From: Streptomyces diastatochromogenes
GTDB lineage: Bacteria; Actinomycetota; Actinomycetes; Streptomycetales; Streptomycetaceae
Length of the DNA: 64,000 nt
NCBI GenBank assembly: GCA_026913215.1
Contig: JAPTYK010000001.1
Coordinates: 5,332,001-5,396,000, forward strand
Reading direction: 5' to 3'
The notes beneath the pieces were generated by a model. It worked only from the letters and a program-made list of their open reading frames with translations. It was not told the origin of the DNA and did no database searches. Position 1 is the first letter of the stretch, and each line of letters begins with the position of its first letter. The position numbers and the translations under genes were made by a program. Shown piece after piece: positions 44,719 through 53,870 of the stretch.

Positions 44719-45747
44719 ATGACGGCACCACTGCACGAGACGAGTGCGGGCGAGGCGACCGCCACCGTCGACGGCGCGCCCGACGCTCCCGGCACTCCGG
44801 ACAAGTCCGGCTCGGGCGGCAAGGCGATCGAGGGGCGCTCGCCCTGGAAGATCGCCTGGACCCGCCTCAAGCGCGACAAGCTGGCCCTCGCGGGCGCCTT
44901 CGTCGTCATCTTCCTCATCCTCGTCGCGATCTTCGCGCCGGTCATCGTCGGACTCCTCGGCCACCCGCCGGACGAGTTCCACGAGGACCAGATCGACCCG
45001 CTGTTCGGCACGCCGATCGGGTCCTGGGGCGGCATCAACGGCGACTTCCTCCTCGGCGTCGAGCCCGTCAACGGCCGCGACGTCTTCAGCCGGATCGTCT
45101 ACGGCGCCCGGATCTCGCTGCTCGTCGCCTTCCTGGCGGCTGTCTTCGCGGTCTTCCTCGGCACGATCCTCGGCATCATCGCGGGCTACTTCGGCGGCTG
45201 GATCGACGCGGCCCTCAGCCGGGTCATGGACGTCATGCTCGCCTTCCCGCAGCTGCTCTTCACGATCGCCCTGGTCTCGGTGCTGCCCAACGAGCTGCTC
45301 GGACTGGACGGTTCGGGGGTGCGCATCGCCGCCCTCGTCCTGGTCATCGGCTTCTTCGGCTGGCCGTACGTCGGACGCATCGTCCGCGGCCAGACCCTCT
45401 CGCTCCGCAACCGCGAGTACGTCGAGGCCGCCCAGAGCCTGGGCGCCGGCCGGTTCTACATCCTGCGCCGCGAGCTGCTGCCCAACCTGATCGCCCCGAT
45501 CACGGTCTACGCGACCCTCATGATCCCCACCAACATCCTCACCGAAGCGGCGCTCAGCTTCCTCGGCGCGGGCGTGAAGCCTCCCACGGCTTCCTGGGGC
45601 CAGATGCTGTCGACGGCCATCACCACCTACGAGTCGGATCCCCTGTTCATGGTGATTCCCGGCCTCGCGATCTTCATCACCGTCCTGGCGTTCAACCTCT
45701 TCGGCGACGGCGTGCGTGACGCGCTCGACCCGAAGGGCTCCCGCTGA
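44719..45747 (+). CDS. Oligopeptide ABC transporter permease (OppC/DppC type)
   Basis: An intact 342-residue inner-membrane permease. A hydrophilic N-terminal tail of about 55 residues (Ala/Gly/Thr-rich, acidic) precedes the first helix ALAGAFVVIFLILVAIFAPV. The OppC_N and BPD_transp_1 domains follow, with EAA-loop EYVEAAQSLGAGRFYILRR and the end VIPGLAIFITVLAFNLFGDG. The ATG at 44719 is preferred over earlier in-frame codons because the extra N-terminus would be unusual. It is the first gene of the order permease, binding protein, permease, ATPase, ATPase. Confidence 0.93.
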   Translation: MTAPLHETSAGEATATVDGAPDAPGTPDKSGSGGKAIEGRSPWKIAWTRLKRDKLALAGAFVVIFLILVAIFAPVIVGLLGHPPDEFHEDQIDPLFGTPIGSWGGINGDFLLGVEPVNGRDVFSRIVYGARISLLVAFLAAVFAVFLGTILGIIAGYFGGWIDAALSRVMDVMLAFPQLLFTIALVSVLPNELLGLDGSGVRIAALVLVIGFFGWPYVGRIVRGQTLSLRNREYVEAAQSLGAGRFYILRRELLPNLIAPITVYATLMIPTNILTEAALSFLGAGVKPPTASWGQMLSTAITTYESDPLFMVIPGLAIFITVLAFNLFGDGVRDALDPKGSR

Positions 45748-45857
45748 CCGTCCGCCGACGACCCGCAAGACCCGCCCCTGCCGCTGGCGACAGGAGGCCC
45801 ATCCCCATCGGCGGACCGCCGTCAACGGCCGCCACTATCCCGGAGGTTGCTGGACCC

Positions 45858-47621
45858 ATGCTGAAAAGCTCTCAGCGCAGAATCGCCGCGGGCGCGCTGC
45901 TTGCGGCGGCCACGATGGTCGTCACCACCGCCTGTGGCGGCGGCGGAGACAAGGACGGCGGCAAGGACAGCGCGGGTGCGGCCGGCTTCAACGCCGGTGT
46001 GAACAAGGTCGCCAACGCCTCCGACAAGAAGGGCGGCGAGCTGAAGTTCATCGGCTCGCAGGAGGCCGACAACTGGGACCCGCAGCGCGGCTACTACGGC
46101 TTCGTGTGGGACTTCGCCCGCTACTACACGCGCCAGCTCGTCACCTTCAAGGCCGCGCCGGGCACCGCCTCCACCGAGCTGGTCCCCGACCTCGCCACCG
46201 ACGCCGGCAAGGTCTCGGCCGACGGCCTCACCTACACCTTCACGCTGAAGGACGGGATCACCTGGGAGGACGGCAAGCCGATCACCTCCAAGGACATCAA
46301 GTACGGCATCGAGCGCATCTGGGCCCAGGACGTCATCTCCGGCGGCCCGATCTACCTGCAGCAGGTCCTCGACCCCAAGGGCGAGTACAAGGGCCCGTAC
46401 AAGGACACCTCCGCGGACAAGCTCGGCCTGAAGGCGATCGAGACCCCGGACGACAAGACCATCATCTTCAAGCTGCCGGTCGCCAACGGCGACTTCCTGC
46501 AGATGCTGGCCATGCCCGCCGCCTCCCCGGTCCGCCAGGACAAGGACACCAAGGCCCAGTACGGCCTGAAGCCCTTCTCCTCCGGCCCGTACAAGTGGCA
46601 GTCGTACACGCCGAACAAGTCCATCAAGCTCGTCCGCAACGACAAGTGGGACGCCAAGACCGACACCGTCCGCAAGGCCCTGCCGGACAGCATCTCGGTC
46701 ACGTTCACCACGAACGCCGACGACATGGACAACCGCCTGGTCGAGGGCGAGTACGACCTCGACCTCAACGCGACCGGTGTCGGCGCCGCCGCCCGCCAGA
46801 AGGTGCTCCAGCAGCACAAGGGCAACGTCGACAACCCGCAGACGGGCTTCATCCGCTACGCGGTCTTCCCGCAGACGGTGATCCCCAACATCGAGTGCCG
46901 CAAGGCGATCATCTACGCCGCCGACTCGAAGTCCCTCCAGACCGCCCGTGGCGGCCCGCAGGCCGGTGGCGACATCGCCCCCAACATGCTGCCGCCGGGC
47001 ATCAAGGGCGCCGACCCGCAGGCCGACCCGTACGGCAAGCTCGCCGGCACCCCGGACCTGGCCAAGGCCAAGGACGCGCTGAAGAAGTGCGGCAAGCCGA
47101 ACGGCTTCAAGACCACGATCGCGGTCCGCAACAACAAGAAGATCGAGATCGCGACCGCCGAGTCCCTCCAGCAGTCGCTGAAGGCCGTCGGCATCGACGC
47201 CCAGATCGACCAGTTCGACGGCGCCCAGACCTCGGGCATCATCGGTTCGCCGAAGGTGGTCAAGGAGAAGGGCTACGGCATCATCATCATGGGCTGGGGC
47301 GCCGACTTCCCGACCGGCCAGGGCTTCCTCCAGCCGCTGGTCGACGGCCGCTTCATCCTCCAGAGCGGCAACAACAACTTCGCCGAGCTGAACGACAAGG
47401 CCATCAACGGCCTGTTCGACCAGGCGCTCAAGGAGACCGACCCGGCCAAGGCCGGCGAGCTCTACAAGCAGATCAACACGAAGGTGTCGGAGGCCGCGGT
47501 CTACCTGCCCTTCACCAACGAGAAGAACATCATCTGGCGCAGCTCCCGGCTGACCAACGTCTACACGGCGGACGCCTACAACGGCCGCTACGACTACGCG
47601 TCGCTCGGCGTCGTCAAGTAA
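45858..47621 (+). CDS. Oligopeptide-binding lipoprotein (SBP family 5)
   Basis: An intact 587-residue extracellular solute-binding lipoprotein. Signal AAGALLAAATMVVTTAC (lipobox Cys near residue 26), a Gly/Asp/Lys linker, then the family-5 fold (LTYTFTLKDGITWEDGKPI, KPFSSGPYKWQSYTPNKSI, LPFTNEKNIIW). ATG at 45858 follows GGAGG at 11 bases. BldKB-like binding proteins in Streptomyces import signalling peptides needed for development; this operon is a second such system by position, ligand unknown. Confidence 0.95.
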   Translation: MLKSSQRRIAAGALLAAATMVVTTACGGGGDKDGGKDSAGAAGFNAGVNKVANASDKKGGELKFIGSQEADNWDPQRGYYGFVWDFARYYTRQLVTFKAAPGTASTELVPDLATDAGKVSADGLTYTFTLKDGITWEDGKPITSKDIKYGIERIWAQDVISGGPIYLQQVLDPKGEYKGPYKDTSADKLGLKAIETPDDKTIIFKLPVANGDFLQMLAMPAASPVRQDKDTKAQYGLKPFSSGPYKWQSYTPNKSIKLVRNDKWDAKTDTVRKALPDSISVTFTTNADDMDNRLVEGEYDLDLNATGVGAAARQKVLQQHKGNVDNPQTGFIRYAVFPQTVIPNIECRKAIIYAADSKSLQTARGGPQAGGDIAPNMLPPGIKGADPQADPYGKLAGTPDLAKAKDALKKCGKPNGFKTTIAVRNNKKIEIATAESLQQSLKAVGIDAQIDQFDGAQTSGIIGSPKVVKEKGYGIIIMGWGADFPTGQGFLQPLVDGRFILQSGNNNFAELNDKAINGLFDQALKETDPAKAGELYKQINTKVSEAAVYLPFTNEKNIIWRSSRLTNVYTADAYNGRYDYASLGVVK

Positions 47622-47683
47622 TCCGACCCGCTTCACCGGCGCACCACCCGCCGCCAGGTCCGAAGGGCAGGTGATGGCCGCCC

Positions 47684-47721
47684 CGGCGGCCGGGGAATCC
47701 GACCGGATTCCCCGGCCGCCG
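47684..47721 (+). terminator. Perfect 18-bp hairpin between binding protein and oppB (attenuator)
   Basis: Arms CGGCGGCCGGGGAATCCG and CGGATTCCCCGGCCGCCG match fully around two bases. It starts 62 bases after the binding-protein stop and ends 13 bases before the oppB ATG. This position suggests partial termination or 3'-end protection of the binding-protein message, giving more binding protein than membrane subunits. Confidence 0.85.
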
Positions 47722-47734
47722 ACCGGCCGACCGC

Positions 47735-48733
47735 ATGCTTGCATACATAATCCGACGGCTCTTCGCAGTCGTCGTGATGCTGCTCGTCGTCACGCTCGTG
47801 ACGCTCAGCATCTTCTTCCTCATCCCCAAGATGACCGGCAGTGATCCTGCCGCGATGTTCGTCGGCAAGCAGGCGGATCCGGCTTCCATCGAGGCCATCC
47901 GGCAGAAGCTGGGCCTGGGCGATCCGATCCTGGTGCAGTTCTGGCACTTCGTCTCGGGCATCTTCGTCGGCCGGGACTACACCGGCGGCGGCGACACGAT
48001 CCACTGTGCCGCGCCCTGCTTCGGCTACTCGTTCCGTACCGAGCAGGACGTGTCGACGATGCTCGCCGACGCCTTCCCGGTCACCCTGTCCATGGTCATC
48101 GGCGCCGCCGTGCTGTGGCTGCTCATGGGCGTCACCACGGGCGTGGTCTCCGCGCTCAAGCGGGGCACGGTCATCGACCGCGTCGCGATGATCACCGCGC
48201 TCGCCGGTGTCTCGCTCCCCATCTTCTTCACCGCCATGCTGGCGATGCTCGTCTTCCGCACGCAGCTCGGCTGGGTCGACGCCTCGTACGTGCCGATCAC
48301 CGAGTCGTTCACCGGCTGGTTCGGCGGACTCCTCCTTCCCTGGGTCACCCTCGCCTTCCTGTACGCGGCGATGTACGCGCGGCTCACCCGCGCCACCATG
48401 CTGGAGGTCCTCGGCGAGGACTACATCCGCACCGCGCGGGCCAAGGGCCTGCCGGAGTCGGTGGTGCTGGGCAAGCACGCCATGCGCTCCACCATGACCC
48501 CCATCCTGACCATCTTCGGCATGGACCTCGGCGCCCTCATCGGCGGCGCGATCCTGACCGAGACCGCGTTCAGCCTCCACGGACTCGGCGGCCTCGCCAT
48601 CAAGGGCGTGAGCGAGCGTGACCTGCCGCTGATCCTGGCCGTCACCCTCATCACCGCCGCCTGCGTGGTCATCGCGAACCTCGTGGTGGACCTGCTGTAC
48701 GCGGTGATCGACCCCCGAGTGAGGCTCGCATGA
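47735..48733 (+). CDS. Oligopeptide ABC transporter permease (OppB/DppB type)
   Basis: An intact 332-residue permease: MLAYIIRRLFAVVVMLLVVTL first helix, a periplasmic loop with two Cys (HCAAPC), the EAA loop EDYIRTARAKGLPESVVLGKHAMR, and the closing helix AACVVIANLVVDLLYAVIDPRV. No Shine-Dalgarno is visible before the ATG at 47735, where the big hairpin sits, so initiation may be weak or depend on unwinding. Its stop overlaps the next start by 4 bases. Confidence 0.94.
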   Translation: MLAYIIRRLFAVVVMLLVVTLVTLSIFFLIPKMTGSDPAAMFVGKQADPASIEAIRQKLGLGDPILVQFWHFVSGIFVGRDYTGGGDTIHCAAPCFGYSFRTEQDVSTMLADAFPVTLSMVIGAAVLWLLMGVTTGVVSALKRGTVIDRVAMITALAGVSLPIFFTAMLAMLVFRTQLGWVDASYVPITESFTGWFGGLLLPWVTLAFLYAAMYARLTRATMLEVLGEDYIRTARAKGLPESVVLGKHAMRSTMTPILTIFGMDLGALIGGAILTETAFSLHGLGGLAIKGVSERDLPLILAVTLITAACVVIANLVVDLLYAVIDPRVRLA

Positions 48734-49836
48734 CGGACAAGCTGACGAAGACCGGCGCGGCGGTGGGAGAGCCCGTCGACACCGGGAAGTCCGCCCCCTC
48801 CGACGCCTTCCTCGACGTCCGCGACCTGAAGATCCACTTCCCGACCGACGACGGTCTGGTCAAGTCGGTCGACGGCCTCAGCTTCCAGCTGGAGAAGGGC
48901 AAGACCCTCGGCATCGTGGGCGAGTCCGGCTCCGGCAAGTCGGTCACCTCGCTCGGCATCATGGGCCTGCACACGGTCGGCCAGTACGGCCGGCAGAAGG
49001 CCCGGATCTCCGGCGAGATCTGGCTGAACGGGCGCGAGCTCCTCTCCGGCGACCCGGAAGAGGTCCGCAAGATGCGCGGCCGCGAGATGGCGATGATCTT
49101 CCAGGACCCGCTGTCCGCGATGCACCCGTACTACACGGTCGGCCACCAGATCGTGGAGGCGTACCGCGTCCACCACCCCGTGGACAAGAAGACGGCGAAG
49201 AAGCGGGCCGTCGAACTCCTCGACCGGGTCGGCATCCCCGAGCCCGCCAAGCGGTTCGACAACTACCCGCACGAGTTCTCCGGCGGCATGCGCCAGCGCG
49301 CGATGATCGCCATGGCGCTCGTCAACAACCCCGAGCTCCTCATCGCCGACGAGCCCACCACGGCGCTCGACGTGACGGTCCAGGCCCAGATCCTCGACCT
49401 CATGCGCGACCTCCAGAAGGAGTTCGGCTCCGCGGTCATCATCATCACGCACGACCTCGGCGTCGTCGCCGAGCTCGCCGACGACATCCTCGTGATGTAC
49501 GGCGGGCGCTGCGTCGAGCGCGGACCGGCCGAGTCCGTCTTCTACGAGCCGCAGCACCCCTACACCTGGGGCCTGCTCGGCTCGATGCCGCGGATCGACC
49601 GCGAGCAGACCGAGCGGCTCATCCCGGTCAAGGGCAACCCGCCCAGCCTCATCAACGTCCCGAGCGGCTGCGCCTTCAACCCCCGCTGTCCGTACGCCGA
49701 CGTCCCCAAGGGCGGCGTCACGCGCACCCAGCGCCCCGAGCTGGCCCTCGTCGGAGAGCGCCACCACTCGGCCTGCCACATGCCGCAGGAGGAGCGCACC
49801 CGCATCTGGACCGAAGAGATTGCGCCGAAGCTGTGA
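48730..49836 (+). CDS. Oligopeptide ABC transporter ATP-binding protein (OppD type)
   Basis: An intact 368-residue ATPase: Walker A GESGSGKSVTSLG, signature FSGGMRQRAM, Walker B LLIADEPTTALD, and His switch IIITHDLGVVAEL. The C-terminal oligopeptide domain carries SGCAFNPRCPYA and HSACHMP cysteines, which in Dpp-type ATPases can bind an iron-sulfur cluster. ATGA overlap with oppB and GTGA overlap with the next gene. Confidence 0.95.
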   Translation: MTDKLTKTGAAVGEPVDTGKSAPSDAFLDVRDLKIHFPTDDGLVKSVDGLSFQLEKGKTLGIVGESGSGKSVTSLGIMGLHTVGQYGRQKARISGEIWLNGRELLSGDPEEVRKMRGREMAMIFQDPLSAMHPYYTVGHQIVEAYRVHHPVDKKTAKKRAVELLDRVGIPEPAKRFDNYPHEFSGGMRQRAMIAMALVNNPELLIADEPTTALDVTVQAQILDLMRDLQKEFGSAVIIITHDLGVVAELADDILVMYGGRCVERGPAESVFYEPQHPYTWGLLGSMPRIDREQTERLIPVKGNPPSLINVPSGCAFNPRCPYADVPKGGVTRTQRPELALVGERHHSACHMPQEERTRIWTEEIAPKL

Positions 49837-50987
49837 GCGACACGATGGAACCCTTGCTGAAGGTCACCGGCCTGCAGAAGCACTTCCCCATCCGGAAGGG
49901 CCTGCTCCAGCGCCAGACCGGCGCGGTCAAGGCGGTCGACGGGCTCGACTTCGAGGTCTACCCCGGTGAGACCCTCGGCGTCGTCGGCGAGTCCGGCTGC
50001 GGCAAGTCGACGATGGGCCGGCTGATCACCCGCCTCCTCGAACCGACCGGCGGGAAGATCGAGTTCCAGGGCACGGACATCTCGCACCTCGGCGTGGCGG
50101 GCATGCGTCCGCTGCGCCGGGACGTCCAGATGATCTTCCAGGACCCGTACGGCTCGCTGAACCCGCGCCACACGGTCGGCTCGATCGTCTCGGCCCCCTT
50201 CAAGCTCCAGGGCGTCGAGCCCGAGGGCGGCGTGAAGAAGGAGGTCCAGCGCCTGCTCGGCCTGGTCGGCCTGAACCCGGAGCACTACAACCGCTACCCG
50301 CACGAGTTCTCCGGCGGCCAGCGCCAGCGCATCGGCATCGCCCGCGCGCTCGCCCTCAAGCCGAAGCTCGTCGTCGCGGACGAGCCGGTCTCGGCGCTCG
50401 ACGTGTCGATCCAGGCGCAGGTGGTGAACCTCCTGGACGACCTCCAGGACGAGCTGGGCCTCACCTACGTGTTCATCGCGCACGACCTGTCGGTCGTCCG
50501 GCACGTCTCGGACCGCATCGCGGTGATGTACCTGGGCAAGATCGTGGAGCTCGCGGACCGCAAGTCCCTCTACGAGTCCCCGATGCACCCGTACACCAAG
50601 GCCCTGATGTCCGCGGTCCCGGTCCCGGACCCGCGCCGCCGGGGCGCCAAGAGCGAGCGCATCCTGCTCCAGGGCGACGTCCCGTCCCCGATCGCCCCGC
50701 CGCCGGGCTGCCGCTTCCACACCCGCTGCTGGAAGGCCACCGACCTCTGCCGCACCCAGGAGCCCCCGCTCCTGGAGCTCCGTCCCGGCCAGCGCGTGGC
50801 CTGCCACCACCCGGAGAACGCGGAGGGCGTGACGGTCCCGGAGGCCCGCCAGTCGGTCGACGTCACGATCACGAAGAAGCCGGAGCCGGCGGAGCCGGAG
50901 GCGACGGAGCCGGAGCCGGAGGCCGAGGCGACGGCCGACGCGAAGGCCGAGGCCGAGGTGAAGAAGGACGACGCGCCCGGGGAGTGA
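49833..50987 (+). CDS. Oligopeptide ABC transporter ATP-binding protein (OppF type)
   Basis: An intact 384-residue ATPase: Walker A GESGCGKSTMGR, signature FSGGQRQRIG, Walker B LVVADEPVSALD, His switch FIAHDLSVVRHV, and the oligopeptide domain with PGCRFHTRCW. The last 40 residues form an unusual Glu/Pro/Ala/Lys-rich tail (repeated EPE, EATEPE and AKAEAE units), likely disordered. GTG at 49833 overlaps the OppD stop by 4 bases. Confidence 0.95.
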   Translation: MSDTMEPLLKVTGLQKHFPIRKGLLQRQTGAVKAVDGLDFEVYPGETLGVVGESGCGKSTMGRLITRLLEPTGGKIEFQGTDISHLGVAGMRPLRRDVQMIFQDPYGSLNPRHTVGSIVSAPFKLQGVEPEGGVKKEVQRLLGLVGLNPEHYNRYPHEFSGGQRQRIGIARALALKPKLVVADEPVSALDVSIQAQVVNLLDDLQDELGLTYVFIAHDLSVVRHVSDRIAVMYLGKIVELADRKSLYESPMHPYTKALMSAVPVPDPRRRGAKSERILLQGDVPSPIAPPPGCRFHTRCWKATDLCRTQEPPLLELRPGQRVACHHPENAEGVTVPEARQSVDVTITKKPEPAEPEATEPEPEAEATADAKAEAEVKKDDAPGE

Positions 50988-50992
50988 TCCCC

Positions 50993-51030
50993 GAGGGGCC
51001 CCTGCCGCTGTACGGCGGCGGGGGCCTCCC
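50993..51030 (+). terminator. Imperfect hairpin after the peptide-transporter operon
   Basis: GAGGGGCCCCTGCCGC can fold on GCGGCGGGGGCCTC with a GG bulge and one wobble pair, immediately after the OppF stop. Likely operon terminator. Confidence 0.55.
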
Positions 51031-51075
51031 CATGTCCATGTCGGGGACGGACGGAACAACCGGGACAATGGGCCC

Positions 51076-51753
51076 GTGCTCCACGATCTGTTCACCCCCT
51101 CCGTCCAACACGCCCTCGACCTCGTCGGCATCTTCGTCTTCGCCATCTCCGGCGCGCTCCTCGCCGTCCGCAAGAACTTCGACGTCTTCGGGATCGCCGT
51201 CCTCGCCGAGGTCACCGCCCTGGGAGGCGGTCTCTTCCGCGACCTGGTCATCGGCGCCGTGCCCCCCGCCGCCTTCACCGATCTCGGCTACTTCCTGATG
51301 CCGCTGATCGCGACGGTCCTCGTCTTCTTCCTCCACCCGGAGGTGGAGCGGACCCAGACCGCGGTGAACGTCTTCGACGCGGCCGGTCTGGGGCTCTTCT
51401 GCGTGACGGGGACGACGAAGGCGTACGACTACGGCCTCGGCCTCACCTCCTCCGCCGCGCTCGGCCTCGCGACGGCCGTCGGCGGCGGTGTGCTGCGGGA
51501 CGTGCTGGCGAACGAGGTGCCGTCGCTGCTGCGCTGGGACCGGGACCTGTACGCCGTGCCGGCGATCGTGGGCGCGACGATGGTCGTGCTGTGCATCCGG
51601 TTCGACGTGCTCAACGGGTTCACGAGCGGGGCCGCCGTCGTGACCGCCTTCACGCTGCGCCTGCTCGCGATGCGGTACCACTGGCGGGCGCCCCGGGCCT
51701 GGAACCGCCGCTCCTCCGCGAGCGAGGAACCGGAAAAAGCTACCGCTCAGTAG
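51076..51753 (+). CDS. TRIC-family (UPF0126) cation channel
   Basis: An intact 225-residue membrane protein with two repeats of three helices. The paired signature glycines appear as ALGGGLFRDL and AVGGGVLRDV, and DAAGLGLFCVTGT marks the second half. Bacterial TRIC proteins form trimeric potassium-permeable channels; the physiological ion here is not known. GTG at 51076, downstream of the operon hairpin. It is followed after 23 bases by a thioesterase gene. Confidence 0.92.
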   Translation: MLHDLFTPSVQHALDLVGIFVFAISGALLAVRKNFDVFGIAVLAEVTALGGGLFRDLVIGAVPPAAFTDLGYFLMPLIATVLVFFLHPEVERTQTAVNVFDAAGLGLFCVTGTTKAYDYGLGLTSSAALGLATAVGGGVLRDVLANEVPSLLRWDRDLYAVPAIVGATMVVLCIRFDVLNGFTSGAAVVTAFTLRLLAMRYHWRAPRAWNRRSSASEEPEKATAQ

Positions 51754-51776
51754 CAGGCTGCGGTACCGTCGGAAAC

Positions 51777-52623
51777 ATGAGCACGAGCACCGAGAACGCC
51801 GTCGCCCTCACGAGCGAGTTCGACCGCGACACCGCCGTCACCCTCCGGGAGCCCGGGGTCTACGACGCCGAGCTCTCCGCCGGCTGGACGATCATCCACG
51901 CCGTCAACGGCGGCTACCTCCTCGCCCTGCTCGGCCGCGCCCTCGGCGACCACCTCCCGCACCCGGACCCGTTCACGATCTCGGCGCACTACCTGACGCC
52001 GTCCGTGCCGGGCCCGGCGGTCATCCGCACGGAGACGGTCCGCACCGGCCGCACCCTCTCCACCGGACAGGCCTCGCTCTTCCAGTACGCCGAGGACGGC
52101 ACCGAGGTCGAGCGCATTCGCGTCCTCGCCTCGTACGGGGACCTCGACGCCCTCACGGACGACGTCCGCACCTCCGCGACGCCCCGGCGATCGCCGCGAT
52201 CGAGAACTGCTTCAGCGCGGCGGACGCCCCGGCCCCGAGGATCCCCGGCTCCTCGGCGATCGCGGACCGCCTCGACCTCCGCCTCGACCCGGCCTGCGTG
52301 GGCTGGGCGGTCGGCGCACCGTCCGGCAAGGGCGAGATGCGCGCCTGGTTCGGCCTCGCCGACGGCCGCGAGCCCGACGCCCTGTCCCTCCTCCTCGCCG
52401 TGGACGCCCTCCCGCCCACCTCCTTCGAGCTGGGCCTCAAGGGCTGGACCCCCACCGTCGAACTCACCACCCACATCCGCTGCCGCCCGCCCCGGCCCCT
52501 CCGCGTCTCCATCACCACCCGCAACCTCGCGGGCGGCTTCCTGGAGGAGGACGCCGAGGTCTGGGACAGCGCCGACCGCCTGGTGGCCCAGTCCCGCCAG
52601 CTGGCCCGCGCGCCCGCGACTGA
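51777..52623 (+). CDS. TesB-like acyl-CoA thioesterase
   Basis: A double-hotdog protein of about 282 residues: first hotdog GWTIIHAVNGGYLLALLGRALGDHL with ISAHYLTPSVPGPAVI, second SLLLAVDALPPTSFELGLKGWTPT with DRLVAQSRQLAR. ATG at 51777 (GGAAAC just upstream). Two one-base losses (near 52175 and 52613) shift the frame 0, 2, 1, ending at TGA 52621. Probable hydrolase of medium-chain acyl-CoA; substrate unproven. Confidence 0.85.
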
Positions 52624-52712
52624 TCCGCCGCGCGGCCGAGAACAGCCGTCGCCGGCCGGTGGGAACAGGCCGGGCGCCGGGGCGGGTGTCGGGCTCGTAG
52701 AATCGACGCACC

Positions 52713-53870
52713 ATGGCTTACCTCGACCACGCCGCGACCACGCCCATGCTGCCCGAGGCGATCGAGGCGATGACCGCCCAGCTCGCCGTCACGGGCAACG
52801 CCTCGTCCCTGCACGCCGCCGGACGGCGTGCCCGGCGGACCGTCGAGGAGGGCGCGAGACGCTCGCGGCCGCGCTCGGCGCGCGGCCGAGCGAGGTCGTG
52901 TTCACCTCCGGGGGACGGAGGCGGACAACCTCGCCGTGAAGGGCCTGTACTGGGCCCGGCGCGACGCCGACCCCGCCGCACCCGTGTCCTGGCCAGCCCG
53001 GTCGAGCACCACGCGGTCCTCGACGCGGTCGACTGGCTCGCGACGCACGAGGGCGCGGTCGTGGAGTACCTGCCCGTCGACCGCCACGGCCGCGTCCACC
53101 CGGACGCGCTGCGCGAGGCGATCGGGCGCGCTCCCGAATCCGTCGCGCTGGCCACCGTCATGTGGGCGAACAACGAGATCGGCACGATCATGCCGGTCCG
53201 TGAACTGGCCGACGTCGCCGCCGAGTTCGGCGTCCCCCTGCACGCCGACGCCGTCCAGGCCGTCGGTCAGGTTCCAGTCGACTTCGCGGCCTCCGGCCTC
53301 GCCGCGATGACCGTGTCCGGCCACAAGATCGGCGGCCCGTACGGCATCGGCGCCCTGCTCCTGGGCCGCGAGCACACCCCGTACCCGTGCTGCACGGCGG
53401 CGGCCAGGAGCGGCACGTCCGCTCCGGCACCCTCGACGTGCCGGCCGTCGCGGCCTTCGCGGTGGCCGCCCGGCTCGCCGCCGAGCGGCAGGAGGAGTTC
53501 GCCCGCGAGGTCGGCGCCCTGCGCGACGAGCTGGTCACCGCCGTCCGGGCGGTCGTCCCCGACGCGATCCTCGGCGGCGACCCGGCGGCCGGCTCCCGCC
53601 AACGCCCACTTCACCTTCCCCGGCTGCGAGGGCGACTCCCTGCTCCTGCTGCTCGACGCCGCCGGCATCGCCTGCTCCACCGGCTCCGCCTGCACCGCCG
53701 GCATCGCCCAGCCCAGCCACGTCCTGCTCGCCACCGGCACCGACCCGGACCTCGCCCGGGGCACCCTGCGCTTCTCCCTCGGCCACACCTCCACCAAGGA
53801 GGACGTGGCGGCGGTCGCGGAGGCGATCGGCCCGGCCGTGGAGCGGGCCAGGACCGCCGGCCTCAGCTGA
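52713..53870 (+). CDS. Cysteine desulfurase (NifS/IscS family), frameshifted
   Basis: A PLP enzyme moving sulfur from cysteine to a protein persulfide; about 386 residues. Landmarks are YLDHAATTPMLPEAIEAM, SPVEHHAVLDA, NNEIGTIMPV, the PLP Lys in SGHKIGGPYGIG, and the active-site Cys loop STGSACTAG. ATG at 52713. Frame changes near 52852, 52915, 52975, 53385 and 53600. It lies just upstream of mnmA, so it likely supplies sulfur for tRNA 2-thiolation. Its stop overlaps the opposing amidase stop by 8 bases. Confidence 0.92.
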   Translation: MAYLDHAATTPMLPEAIEAMTAQLAVTGNASSLHAAGRRARRTVEEGARRSRPRSARGRARSCSPPGDGGGQPRREGPVLGPARRRPRRTRVLASPVEHHAVLDAVDWLATHEGAVVEYLPVDRHGRVHPDALREAIGRAPESVALATVMWANNEIGTIMPVRELADVAAEFGVPLHADAVQAVGQVPVDFAASGLAAMTVSGHKIGGPYGIGALLLGREHTPYPCCTAAARSGTSAPAPSTCRPSRPSRWPPGSPPSGRRSSPARSAPCATSWSPPSGRSSPTRSSAATRRPAPANAHFTFPGCEGDSLLLLLDAAGIACSTGSACTAGIAQPSHVLLATGTDPDLARGTLRFSLGHTSTKEDVAAVAEAIGPAVERARTAGLS

